NCBI RefSeq assembly: GCF_014648255.1
Contig: NZ_BMQT01000008.1
Coordinates: forward strand, 62,001 to 126,000
Source: Nocardioides albus
Lineage (GTDB): Bacteria; Actinomycetota; Actinomycetes; Propionibacteriales; Nocardioidaceae
Reading direction: 5' to 3'
Length of the DNA: 64,000 nucleotides
Below, one piece after another: positions 24,939-32,651 of this stretch (within the stretch, counting starts at the first letter, position 1; each line of letters opens with the position of its first letter). The notes beneath the pieces are model-generated. The model saw only the letters and a program-made list of their open reading frames with translations, was not told where the DNA came from and did no database searches. Position numbers and translations under genes: made by a program.

Positions 24939-25661
24939 TCACGGCCCGATGAGGCCGAGCTGGATGGCGATGGGGGAGAGCGAGAAGCCGCCGGCGACGA
25001 GGACGGCGACGGCCATGGCCGCCGCCTTCGCTGCCTGACGCCGCTGGGCGGTCAGCGTCCAACCAAGGGTCTGCAGGGAGCTCCAGGTGCCGTGCCACAG
25101 GTGCATCCCGAGGACGAGCATCGCGGCGAGGTAGATGGCGGTCGACCACCAGACGCTGAACGTGTCGACCACCAGGTTGAACGGGTCGTTCGTCGGGCCC
25201 CCGCGTACGTTGACCTTGCCGATCGTGAAGTTGACCAGGTGCCAACCGAGGAAGAGGAAGAGGGTCAGGCCGCCGGTGAGCATCGTGCGCGAGGCGAACG
25301 ACGAGGCGCGCCGCTGCGGCCGGGCGGCGTAGCGGCCCCGTGCACGGCGGGCCCGTCGGGCGAGGACGAGCGCGCTTGACACGTGCGCCACCAGAGCGGC
25401 GATCAGCCCGACGCGCATGATCCAGAGCAACCCGGAGCGGGGAAGGAAGGGCTCGCCCAGCGTGCGCAGGTGCTCGGCGTACGCGTTGTACGCGTCGTGG
25501 CCGCTGAACGCCTTCAGGTTGCCGTAGACGTGACCGAGCACGAACGCGATGAAGAGCAGGCCGCTGACGGCCATGACGAGCTTGAGCGCGATGGTCGACG
25601 ACCATGCCCGACGTCGCGACAGGGAGTTGTGCATACCCAGTAGACCGGACAGGGTCACCAT
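24939..25661 (-). CDS. Orphan succinate dehydrogenase cytochrome b subunit (SdhC-like)
   Basis: A 240-residue membrane protein with about five transmembrane helices, of the five-helix diheme cytochrome b type that anchors succinate dehydrogenase/fumarate reductase. Visible features: KLVMAVSGLLFIAFVLGHVYGNL, HVSSALVLA, GWHLVNFTIGKV, GMHLWHGTWSSLQTLG, with histidines at heme-ligand positions. The family is normally encoded directly upstream of sdhA and sdhB, but neither is here; an NmrA-type gene follows instead. ATG 25661 is used; the M at 25634 (MHNSLSRRRAW) is an alternative start. Confidence 0.83.
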   Translation of the reverse strand: MVTLSGLLGMHNSLSRRRAWSSTIALKLVMAVSGLLFIAFVLGHVYGNLKAFSGHDAYNAYAEHLRTLGEPFLPRSGLLWIMRVGLIAALVAHVSSALVLARRARRARGRYAARPQRRASSFASRTMLTGGLTLFLFLGWHLVNFTIGKVNVRGGPTNDPFNLVVDTFSVWWSTAIYLAAMLVLGMHLWHGTWSSLQTLGWTLTAQRRQAAKAAAMAVAVLVAGGFSLSPIAIQLGLIGP

Positions 25662-25691
25662 CTGTGACGCCCCGTCACCAAGGCATCGGAC

Positions 25692-26339
25692 TCAGGTGGC
25701 GAACTCGTCGACCGCGGTCAATACTCGGCGGTCGAAGGTGCGACGCTGGGTGGCGAGCTCCTCGCCAGCTGGTGCTTTTCCGACGATGAGGTTTCCCCGG
25801 TCGTCGACCGACTGAGGCTGGTCCTCGGCATCCGGGAGCACCGCGACGGCTGACTTCGCGAACCCGCAATAGTAGGCGATGCCGTCGCTCAGCTGAGCCT
25901 CCAGAAGCTCGACCATCGGTGCGACGATCGGATCCTCGGCTGTAGCACCGGCGAGCCCGACCCACAGAATGCGCTTCCCTGCCAACCGCGGAGCGCTGCG
26001 ACCGTAGGCGAACCCGTAGTTCCATACACGGTCGATCCACCCTTTGAGGAGCGCCGGCGTGCTCTGCCAGTAGATCGGGAAGACCACGACCAACAGGTCC
26101 GCGGCGAGGACTCGTTCCATGTGCCGCTGAACCTGCCTCGAGTACGCCCTGTCCCGATTGGTCCAGTCGGGCTCGTCCTCGACCGTCATCCTGGGGTCAA
26201 ACCCTTCTGCGCGAAGGTCGAGGACATCGATCTCGTGCTCGGCTGCACGGAGTCGTTCGGTGACCAGGCCGGCGACGTGCGCGGTTCGTGAGTCGGGTCG
26301 GTGGTGTGCGAGGACGACTAGCGTTCGTGTGGATGTCAT
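25692..26339 (-). CDS. NAD(P)H:quinone oxidoreductase-like flavodoxin-fold protein
   Basis: A 215-residue FMN/FAD-binding reductase of the NQO/MdaB-KefF family. LVVLAHHRPDSRTAHVAGLV is the flavin-phosphate region, LLVVVFPIYWQSTPALLKGWIDRVWNYGFAYG the diagnostic middle motif. Start ATG 26339 was preferred to 26375. Divergent from an AraC-family regulator across an inverted-repeat operator; regulated reduction of quinones or nitro compounds is inferred. Confidence 0.86.
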   Translation of the reverse strand: MTSTRTLVVLAHHRPDSRTAHVAGLVTERLRAAEHEIDVLDLRAEGFDPRMTVEDEPDWTNRDRAYSRQVQRHMERVLAADLLVVVFPIYWQSTPALLKGWIDRVWNYGFAYGRSAPRLAGKRILWVGLAGATAEDPIVAPMVELLEAQLSDGIAYYCGFAKSAVAVLPDAEDQPQSVDDRGNLIVGKAPAGEELATQRRTFDRRVLTAVDEFAT

Positions 26340-26360
26340 GGGATGAGTACAGCGCGTTGC

Positions 26361-26412
26361 GCGTAGACGATCCATGGCTTCAACGCTCTTGCTGATAGGA
26401 GATCGTCTACGC
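26361..26412. promoter_or_regulatory. Inverted-repeat operator between NQO and AraC genes
   Basis: Perfect 12-bp arms GCGTAGACGATC (26361-26372) and GATCGTCTACGC (26401-26412) separated by 28 bp. The right arm overlaps a TACGCT -10 box (26408-26413) placed 6 nt before the regulator GTG. Probable binding site of the AraC-type regulator for both divergent promoters. Confidence 0.6.
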
Positions 26413-26419
26413 TTTAGGC

Positions 26420-27358
26420 GTGGATCCGTTGAGTTCGCTCCTGTCAGGCATCCGTGCTGAGGGTTCTGTCGTGACCTCGGCCGTGCTGAGCACGCCGTGG
26501 TCCATTCGTTTTGCTGACCAGGCGGAACTGACGATGATCACGCTGCTGCGCGGCGAGGGTGTGCTGCATCTTCCCGATGGAGACATCCGGAGAATGAGGC
26601 CAGGGGAGACTGCACTCGTACGCGGTCCTGCTCCGTTCTTGCTCGCCGACCGCGCCGACGTCGTCGATCACCCCGCGACGAGCTTCGAGGTCGCCTGTTT
26701 CCTGTGCGAGGACGATGGCGCCTACGTGGCGCCATCACCGCACGCGGACGCCACGACCCTCGTGGTCGGTGTGTACCGAACGGTGGGCCATTGGTCGAAC
26801 AGGGTGCTGGACACACTTCCGGCAGTGCTGATCATCGAGGAGCAGCCTGGCGTCTGCGACTGGATGGAGTCGGTGGCCTGTGACGCTGCGAACCTTCGAC
26901 CTGGATCGCAGGCGCTCATGGACAGGATGCTGGACTGGGCCCTGGTGTGCACGTTGCGCACCTGGTTCGAACGAGTTGGCACCGAGGCACCGGCGTGGTA
27001 CCGCGGGCTGGCAGATCCCGTAGTCGGACCAGCCCTCGATGCGGTCCATCGGCGACTGACCGAGCGATGGACGGTGGCTCGAATGGCGGCCGAGGCCGGC
27101 GTGTCGCGAGCGTTGTTCGCCCGCCGATTCCGCGAGGTCGTCGGCCGCCCACCCTTGACGTACGTCACCGAGCAGCGCCTCGAGGAGGCATCCGATCTTC
27201 TGGTGAGTACGGAGCTGGGCGTCGCGCAGATCGCCAAGACGGTCGGGTACGCCGACTCGTTCGGGTTCAGCGCGGCATTCAAGCGGGTCCGGGGCAGCAG
27301 CCCGACCGCGTTCAGACGTGCGTTGTCATCCACTTCCCGCGATTTGAACGATCGCTAG
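26420..27358 (+). CDS. AraC-family regulator with cupin sensor
   Basis: A 312-residue regulator. N-terminal cupin_6-type domain (LLRGEGVLHLPDGDIRRMRPGETALVRG) and C-terminal double HTH (WTVARMAAEAGVSRALFARRFREVVGRPPLTYV and GVAQIAKTVGYADSFGFSAAFKRVRGSSPTAFR). GTG start at 26420 appears leaderless. It probably controls the divergent quinone reductase; this pairing is common for redox-cycling stress. Confidence 0.9.
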   Translation: MDPLSSLLSGIRAEGSVVTSAVLSTPWSIRFADQAELTMITLLRGEGVLHLPDGDIRRMRPGETALVRGPAPFLLADRADVVDHPATSFEVACFLCEDDGAYVAPSPHADATTLVVGVYRTVGHWSNRVLDTLPAVLIIEEQPGVCDWMESVACDAANLRPGSQALMDRMLDWALVCTLRTWFERVGTEAPAWYRGLADPVVGPALDAVHRRLTERWTVARMAAEAGVSRALFARRFREVVGRPPLTYVTEQRLEEASDLLVSTELGVAQIAKTVGYADSFGFSAAFKRVRGSSPTAFRRALSSTSRDLNDR

Positions 27359-27441
27359 CAGTGGTGCCTGGTCACGTTGTGCGATCGGGTTCAGCGAGCC
27401 GTAGACAGGTGAACGCCTCCTGGGTGTGGAGTGGATCTATC

Positions 27442-27783
27442 TCATAGGACTGGTCCGCGGACCTCTTGTGGCCAGCCGCACCCCTCCGCGAGCCGGCCGG
27501 CCCAGTACTTGGCGGTCTCGACGTCGGGTACGTCGACGACGACGAAGCCGCCGAGGTGCTCCTTGGTCTCGACGTAGGGGCCGTCGGTGACCACGGTGGT
27601 GCCGCTGGTGGCATCGGCGCTGTGGACGGTGTGGTCGTCTGCCAGGCCACCGCCGAACACCCAGACGCCGGCGTCCATCATCTCGCGGCTGACGGCGCTG
27701 GACGGCTCCACTCTGCTCTGGAACCACTCCTCGGTGTGGTCGCCGCACCACGGGGCGTTGAAGTAGATGATGTAGTTCGCCAT
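27442..27783 (-). CDS. YCII-related (DGPF-domain) protein
   Basis: A 113-residue protein of the YCII/DGPF superfamily. GVWVFGGGLADDHTV and TDGPYVETKEHLGGFVVVDVPDVETAKYWAGRL are typical; Asp-Gly-Pro is the motif core. ATG 27783 has GAGGAG upstream. Relatives are commonly encoded with ECF42 sigma factors, but none adjoins this copy. Enzymatic function is not established for the family. Confidence 0.85.
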   Translation of the reverse strand: MANYIIYFNAPWCGDHTEEWFQSRVEPSSAVSREMMDAGVWVFGGGLADDHTVHSADATSGTTVVTDGPYVETKEHLGGFVVVDVPDVETAKYWAGRLAEGCGWPQEVRGPVL

Positions 27784-28141
27784 GTCGACTCCTCGAAGGG
27801 CAGGGCGGACCGGGTGTCCGCTCTCTACTGTTCCACGAACGGGCTCGGCCGGATACGACAGCCGGGGCGACCGCACTCGGGTGGGACCTCGTGGTGATGT
27901 CGATAGGTGAGCCTGCTCGGGGCCGGTCGGTTCGGGCGGTTCTTAACTTCGGCAGTGCTCAGACGCATCAATGGGTGAGCAGGTGGTTACCGACGGACTA
28001 CTCGATGAAGCAGTCTGGGTGATACTTCCAGCCCGCGTGGCCGGGAACGTGACACCACGATGAGTCGTCGGGTGCCGCGACCCCGGCAATGGCCCGGGGT
28101 CGCGGTCTGTCCGGCGCCGGACGCTGGGCGACCGGCGATGC
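27784..28141. other. 358-bp intergenic region with a coding remnant
   Basis: No complete gene. On the minus strand at about 28085-28008 a frame without any start codon encodes SSWCHVPGHAGWKYHPDCFIE then TAG. The Cys/His-rich, strongly protein-like string suggests the 3' end of a lost gene or a domain remnant. The rest (27790-28000) shows no promoter, repeat or RNA gene that I can support. Confidence 0.35.
28075..28105 (-). terminator. Stem-loop after the ImmA/IrrE-type gene
   Basis: Perfect 12-bp stem CCGCGACCCCGG (28075-28086) with CCGGGGTCGCGG (28094-28105) and a 7-nt loop, 36 bp past the stop at 28142. No T-tract. Confidence 0.5.
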
Positions 28142-28861
28142 TCAGGAGTCACGCGCCCTGAGATACCGCAGACCCTGTTTCATGTAGGTGCGCGGGTTCG
28201 TGTCCAGGTGCGCCGCCCAGGCAGGGGCATGCTCGCCACGGCAGTGGGCGACGTACGCCAGGGCGTAGCCGAACAGCTGCTCGCCCAGATACCCGAGGCG
28301 CTGGGTGCGCCAGCCTGTGCTGTCCTGGTGATAGTCGAAGGCGGCGTTGGCGCTGAAGACGCCCAGACCGAGAACGACGGTGGCGAGATCGGTGAGCTGC
28401 TCCTGGTCGTACTGGTCGGGTGAGATCCGGTTCTCGCCGAGGAGCCGGACGTGGCCGACCTCGTGTGCGAGTGTCGCGGTGAGGGACATCGGCGTTCTCA
28501 GCTCGCCGCGGCTCACTGCGACCACGAAGCGATCACCCTCGCGGCGGTAGTGGCCGGCCTCGCCGCTCCACCGGCTGGACAGGGGGACGGTGCCGCCGAG
28601 ACCCGGGTCCGCGCCGTCGTCGGTGAGTCGCAGATCGATCGAGGCGTGTGGGGCGTCCATACGGGCGCACACCCGCTGCAGCAGCTGCTCGACGTCCCCG
28701 AGATCGCTTCGTGGCGACCACCCAGCAAGCAAGTCGCCCGGCGTCAGCACCTCGCCGAACAGTGCGGCGTCGCCGAACTCCATACGCAGCAGGTCGACCG
28801 ACGTCTCGACCCAGTCCCGAGCCTTCTCCGACACGGGGCACCTCGGGGTGAAGAACGGCAT
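28142..28861 (-). CDS. ImmA/IrrE-type zinc metallopeptidase-like protein
   Basis: A 239-residue protein with the zincin motif HEVGH in LTATLAHEVGHVRLLGENR and the downstream acidic ligand candidate in YDQEQLTDLATVVLGLG. Related proteins cleave Xre-type repressors or act as stress switches, but no Xre partner is adjacent. ATG 28861 is preferred over 29005 because the protein-like composition begins there and AATGCT lies 6 nt upstream. Divergent to a 47-aa ORF. Confidence 0.75.
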   Translation of the reverse strand: MPFFTPRCPVSEKARDWVETSVDLLRMEFGDAALFGEVLTPGDLLAGWSPRSDLGDVEQLLQRVCARMDAPHASIDLRLTDDGADPGLGGTVPLSSRWSGEAGHYRREGDRFVVAVSRGELRTPMSLTATLAHEVGHVRLLGENRISPDQYDQEQLTDLATVVLGLGVFSANAAFDYHQDSTGWRTQRLGYLGEQLFGYALAYVAHCRGEHAPAWAAHLDTNPRTYMKQGLRYLRARDS

Positions 28862-28973
28862 CTGATCAGCATTCCGCACCTGGTGGTGCGCCGCCTCGCC
28901 AATTTCGGTGTGCCGAAGTGCAACCAGCTCGGTTTCCTGAACGCGTGAGCTCAGGTGGGGCGATACTCGAGAG

Positions 28974-29117
28974 ATGACGAAACCGCCCCCGGAAGACTTC
29001 AGCAAGCTGCCACCCTCGGTGCCGCTGGAGGAGACGATCGCCTATCAGGCCCAAGAGGTTCCGCTCGGCCCCGAGGGTGGTGGGGGCGAGATCGACGGCG
29101 CCGGAGACGGCGACTGA
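28974..29117 (+). CDS. Small acidic hypothetical protein (47 aa)
   Basis: ATG 28974 to TGA 29117. Begins MTKPPPEDFSKLPPSVPLEETIAYQ and ends in a Gly/Asp-rich tail. GATACT lies 6 nt upstream, the leaderless spacing seen at other starts in this window. No domain recognised. Its reality rests on promoter placement and the proline/acidic pattern; it could still be chance. Confidence 0.45.
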   Translation: MTKPPPEDFSKLPPSVPLEETIAYQAQEVPLGPEGGGGEIDGAGDGD

Positions 29118-29218
29118 ACGGCGGCTGGTCGGGCGCGGCCACCTTCGGATCGCGACGACGGTGAGGTTCCCCCAGAAGGGGTGAAGACGGACCCCGGGAG
29201 AGTGGCGAGGTTTGGAGA

Positions 29219-29923
29219 ATGGGGGAACTAGCCGGCCAGCTGCTGCCGGAGATGGTCGGACTGGCGGTCACCCCGGCAGCGGTCGTGGCCTGCCTGCTCC
29301 TGCTCGGGTCATCGCATCCATTCCGCAACGTGATCCTGTTGGCCGGACCGTTCCTGGTTGTCTACGGGCTGCTCGCGGTGGCCGCACTGGCGGTGGGACG
29401 GACCGCTGACGCCGGCAGCGACGACCCGTCGACGGTCCGCGGCTGGATCAGCATCGTGGTCGGGGTCCTCTTCCTGGTCGCGGGCGCCGTCTCGTGGTTC
29501 CGGCCCGTACGACGATCGATCAGCCCACGCTCAGCAGGTGCGGTCGGCCCCGCGAGCACCGATGAGCCCGGCTGGGTCTCGCGGCTGCGCGATCCGTCCC
29601 CTCGTCTGGTGCTCGGGGCCGGGGCCCTGTTGGCGGTCGTGAACCCCAACGTCGCGATCCTGGTCTCCGGGCTGGGAATCGTGGTCACCGCCGATGCGAC
29701 CCTCAGCGTTCAGGCCGGCGGTGTCGCGCTGCTGCTGGCGGCGAGCATGATCGACTTCGTCGTCCCCGCACTCGTGTTCGTCCTTGCCGGCGAGCGGGGC
29801 CGCGGGTGGCTCGAGACCGCGACGCGATGGCTCCTCGCCCACAACCGCGTCATCGGAATCGTCGTGCTCATCGTCTTCGGGGTGCTGTTCGTCGGTCGTG
29901 GACTCACGCAGGTCATCAGCTGA
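29219..29923 (+). CDS. GAP-family (Sap/SfLAP-like) membrane protein
   Basis: A 234-residue integral membrane protein with about six helices: MVGLAVTPAAVVACLLLLGS, VILLAGPFLVVYGLLAVAAL, ISIVVGVLFLVAGAVSW, then LVLGAGALLAVVNPNVAILVSG (the NPN signature) and two more. This matches the GAP family, related to the mycobacterial sulfolipid-1 addressing protein and LysE-like exporters. It stands upstream of the HMA/PLP cluster with a 76-bp gap, so membership in that operon is possible but not shown. Confidence 0.82.
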   Translation: MGELAGQLLPEMVGLAVTPAAVVACLLLLGSSHPFRNVILLAGPFLVVYGLLAVAALAVGRTADAGSDDPSTVRGWISIVVGVLFLVAGAVSWFRPVRRSISPRSAGAVGPASTDEPGWVSRLRDPSPRLVLGAGALLAVVNPNVAILVSGLGIVVTADATLSVQAGGVALLLAASMIDFVVPALVFVLAGERGRGWLETATRWLLAHNRVIGIVVLIVFGVLFVGRGLTQVIS

Positions 29924-29999
29924 GCCCATACCGACCGCGCGGCCAGTCGTTCGGTGATATTTTCTAGCCACCGGCGAAGGCCTACTGAAGGGCAGTCTC

Positions 30000-30224
30000 A
30001 TGTCAGTTCAGTTCGAAGTCCGCATCGATGGAATGACCTGCAACCGCTGTGTCGAGACCGTGACGAGCGCTCTTGGTGGGCTGGACGGCGTCGAGGGTGT
30101 CGAGGTCGACCTGAACCCGGGAGCCGTGTCGAGCGCCCGCGTCACCGCTGAGGAGCCGGTCGAACCGAGGCTGCTCAGATCCACGCTTGCCAAGGCCGGG
30201 TTCACCGTCGTCCGGGAACCCTGA
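30000..30224 (+). CDS. Heavy-metal-associated (HMA) domain protein
   Basis: A 74-residue Atx1/CopZ-like ferredoxin fold: FEVRIDGMTCNRCVETVTSAL with the metal-binding CxxC (residues 14-17), ending in LRSTLAKAGFTVV. It should bind Cu(I) or Zn(II) and pass it to a partner. ATG 30000 has GAAGGG upstream. First of a run of genes with gaps of 18 nt or less (30000-35286). A second HMA-like domain is fused to the product of the gene at 31434. Confidence 0.88.
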   Translation: MSVQFEVRIDGMTCNRCVETVTSALGGLDGVEGVEVDLNPGAVSSARVTAEEPVEPRLLRSTLAKAGFTVVREP

Positions 30225-30242
30225 GCGGGCGCGGAGTCGTCC

Positions 30243-31430
30243 GTGCCCGGCCTCGGGTCCCGTCGTCAGTTCCCCGCCCTCATCGCAGAACCCGATCTCG
30301 TATACCTCGACGCCGCCTCCGGCACCCCCACTCCGGAGCCGGTGATCGCCCGCCTCACCGCCGAGCTGCGCGGGCCTGCTGCCAACCCCGGCAGGGGCGG
30401 GCATCCCTGGGGTCGAGATGCGCTTCGCCGTGCCGAGGAGGCTCGGGAGACCGTCGCCTCCTTCCTCGGCGCCTCGTCACCTGACGAGGTGGCGTTCACC
30501 CGTGGAGCCACCGCCGCGATGGCGTTCCTCGCCGACCGGTGGGCACCAGCTGCACTCGCTGACGGCGGCGACATCCTCTACTGTCCCGACGACCATCTCT
30601 CCACGGTGCGGCCCTGGCTCCGGCTCGCCGAACGGATGCGCGACCGAGGAGTGCGGACAGTGCCGTACCGCCGCGACCGACTCGGCCGTATCGACCCCGA
30701 CCACTTCGCGCACGCGGCGAGCGAGCGCACGACCATCGTCGTCGCCACCGACGTCCACAACCTCCATGGCACCCGGACCGAGCTCGACGCGCTGCCGATC
30801 CCGCCGGGCGCGAGCGTGTGCCTCGACTGCTCGCAGAGCTCCGGACGGTTTCCTCTGCGGCTGGCCGAGTCCAGGGCCGAGGTCGCCGTCGTCTCCGGCC
30901 ACAAGATGTTCGGCCCTCCGGGGACGGGGGCTGCCTACGTACGCCGCAGTCAGCAGCACCGGATCACGGTCGACCGAGCGGCAACGCGCAGCGGTCCGGC
31001 GCGGCACGTCTCGCCGCTCACCGATGCCGCCGAGGAGGGCAGCCTCGACGGGGTCGGTGCGGCCGGTCTGGCCAGCGCCGCCGCCTTTCTCGACTCCATC
31101 GGCCTGGCTCGGATCGGAGACCACCTCGACAGGCTCGTCACCCGGTTCACCGCCGGCGCCTCTCGGATCGGGGGAGTCGCCGTCCTCGGCCCGCCGAGCG
31201 AGACCGCCGGCGAGCCGCACAGCGGCATCGTGGCGTTCTCGCTCGACGGTCAGGCAGGAGCCGATGTGGCCTTCGTCCTCGAACGCCGAGGCGTCTACGT
31301 ACGCGCCGGGGACCACTGCCTGGACGGACCGCGGGAGGACGCGGTCCGAGCGAGCTTCCACCTGTACAACGACGACAACGACGTCGACCGACTGCTGCAG
31401 GGCCTCGCCGTTGCCGCCGAAAGGGACTGA
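30243..31430 (+). CDS. Class V aminotransferase, cysteine-desulfurase-like
   Basis: A 395-residue PLP enzyme. PLP lysine in VVSGHKMFGPPGTGAAY, substrate region VYLDAASGTPTPEPV, and the C-terminal RAGDHCLDG ... RASFHLYNDDNDVDRLL, which mirrors the SufS active-site loop (GHHCAQP ... VRASF.YN). The loop Cys is kept, so desulfurase or C-S lyase chemistry on a cysteine-like substrate is plausible. Encoded without SufBCD or IscU genes. GTG 30243; 18 nt after the HMA gene, 3 nt before the next. Confidence 0.84.
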   Translation: MPGLGSRRQFPALIAEPDLVYLDAASGTPTPEPVIARLTAELRGPAANPGRGGHPWGRDALRRAEEARETVASFLGASSPDEVAFTRGATAAMAFLADRWAPAALADGGDILYCPDDHLSTVRPWLRLAERMRDRGVRTVPYRRDRLGRIDPDHFAHAASERTTIVVATDVHNLHGTRTELDALPIPPGASVCLDCSQSSGRFPLRLAESRAEVAVVSGHKMFGPPGTGAAYVRRSQQHRITVDRAATRSGPARHVSPLTDAAEEGSLDGVGAAGLASAAAFLDSIGLARIGDHLDRLVTRFTAGASRIGGVAVLGPPSETAGEPHSGIVAFSLDGQAGADVAFVLERRGVYVRAGDHCLDGPREDAVRASFHLYNDDNDVDRLLQGLAVAAERD

Positions 31431-31433
31431 CAC

Positions 31434-32651
31434 GTGGAGAACGAAGGCATCCGCTACGACCGCACCACAGCTGCCCGCATCCTGGCCGAGGTCGCCGGCG
31501 CCGACCTCCTGAGCGGATCGGCCCCGACAGTCACCTCGGCATCGGTGACGTATCGCGTCGAGGAGCTCCGGCCCGAACCCGGGGGACTGCTCACGACCGG
31601 GCAGCGCCGCTATCTCGAGTCCTTCATGCGGCCGTGCCGGCCCGACCAGGTCGTCAGCGGAACGCACCGCATCACCTGGCGCGACTCCCGCGGGATCGCG
31701 AACAGCGGTCACATCGGACCGGGTCCGCTCGGCCCGGTGCTGCCGATCGCGGCGAGGGAGGCAGTGATCGCGGTCGGCGATGAGATCGCCGCCGCCGACC
31801 CGGTCACGGCGCGCTCGGACGCGCTCGACGAGGACGCACTCGACGTCCTCGCCGACACCACCACCGACCAGGAGCCTGCCGAGATCTTCCGTGTCGGCGC
31901 CGAGGCCGCCGGCCGCGCGCTCGTCCAGCACGGCATGCTCGCCGGTCAGGTCGGGATCGAGGACCCGGTCGAGCTCGCCGAGGCGATGCGAGACTCCGGG
32001 CTCTACGGCACGGTCGCTTCGACCTGGTTCTGGGAGCTGCAGGCCTCCACCTACCGCCGGGGCATGATCCCGGCGAAGCTGGAGCGCGCGGGCGGGCGGC
32101 TGCGCTACACCGCCGACACCGTCGCGTTGCTCGCCGAGATGAAGCGGCGCACCATCGCAGATGCGCATCAGGTGATGCACCGAGCTCGCGAGGAGGGACT
32201 GGGCGTGCGGGCCGCGATCCAGCGCTACCACGTCGAGCTCGACCAGATCTCGCGACAGTACGCACTGCTGCCGGCAGGGGAGCGGCCCGTCTGCCTCGGG
32301 CAGCGCGCCCATCAGGTCGACGGGCAGCGCGTCCAGCCGTTGGCCGCCGTCGCCGAGGCGCTCACCGGCGCCTTCGCGTCCGCGGTCCGGTCGGTGAAGA
32401 TCGCCGAGCTCCCCGAGTCCGCCACCCGGGACGTACGTTTCGCCGCGGGGGAGCAGGAGTTCGGGGTCCCGGACATGACCTGCCGGCACTGCCGGGTGAC
32501 GATCACCGCCGTCTTCGACGCCCAGGCTGCCGAGCTGATCGAGGTGGACCTGCACGGGAAGCGGGTGCGGGCAAGGTTCACCGACGCCGGGCAGCGCGAC
32601 CGGGTCTTCACCGACCTGCGCGACTGCGGCTACACGGTGGCCGAGGGGTGA
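31434..32651 (+). CDS. Unknown protein with C-terminal HMA-like domain
   Basis: 405 residues. About the first 330 match no family I know: YDRTTAARILAEVAGADLL, HRITWRDSRGIANSGHIGPGPLGPVLPIAAREAVIAVGDEIA, MRDSGLYGTVASTWFWELQASTYRRGMIPAKL, then a long helical part. The last 70 residues are HMA-like, with VPDMTCRHCRVTITAVF giving a CxxC metal site and LRDCGYTVAEG at the end. GTG 31434 follows the aminotransferase by 3 nt and its TGA overlaps the decarboxylase GTG. A metal-receiving enzyme or a scaffold fed by the small HMA protein is inferred. Confidence 0.8.
   Translation: MENEGIRYDRTTAARILAEVAGADLLSGSAPTVTSASVTYRVEELRPEPGGLLTTGQRRYLESFMRPCRPDQVVSGTHRITWRDSRGIANSGHIGPGPLGPVLPIAAREAVIAVGDEIAAADPVTARSDALDEDALDVLADTTTDQEPAEIFRVGAEAAGRALVQHGMLAGQVGIEDPVELAEAMRDSGLYGTVASTWFWELQASTYRRGMIPAKLERAGGRLRYTADTVALLAEMKRRTIADAHQVMHRAREEGLGVRAAIQRYHVELDQISRQYALLPAGERPVCLGQRAHQVDGQRVQPLAAVAEALTGAFASAVRSVKIAELPESATRDVRFAAGEQEFGVPDMTCRHCRVTITAVFDAQAAELIEVDLHGKRVRARFTDAGQRDRVFTDLRDCGYTVAEG

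Noticed and set aside
30477..32555. Minus-strand open frame of about 692 codons across the PLP cluster
   Set aside because: Spans two real plus-strand genes and their junction, with no domain. Antisense shadow.
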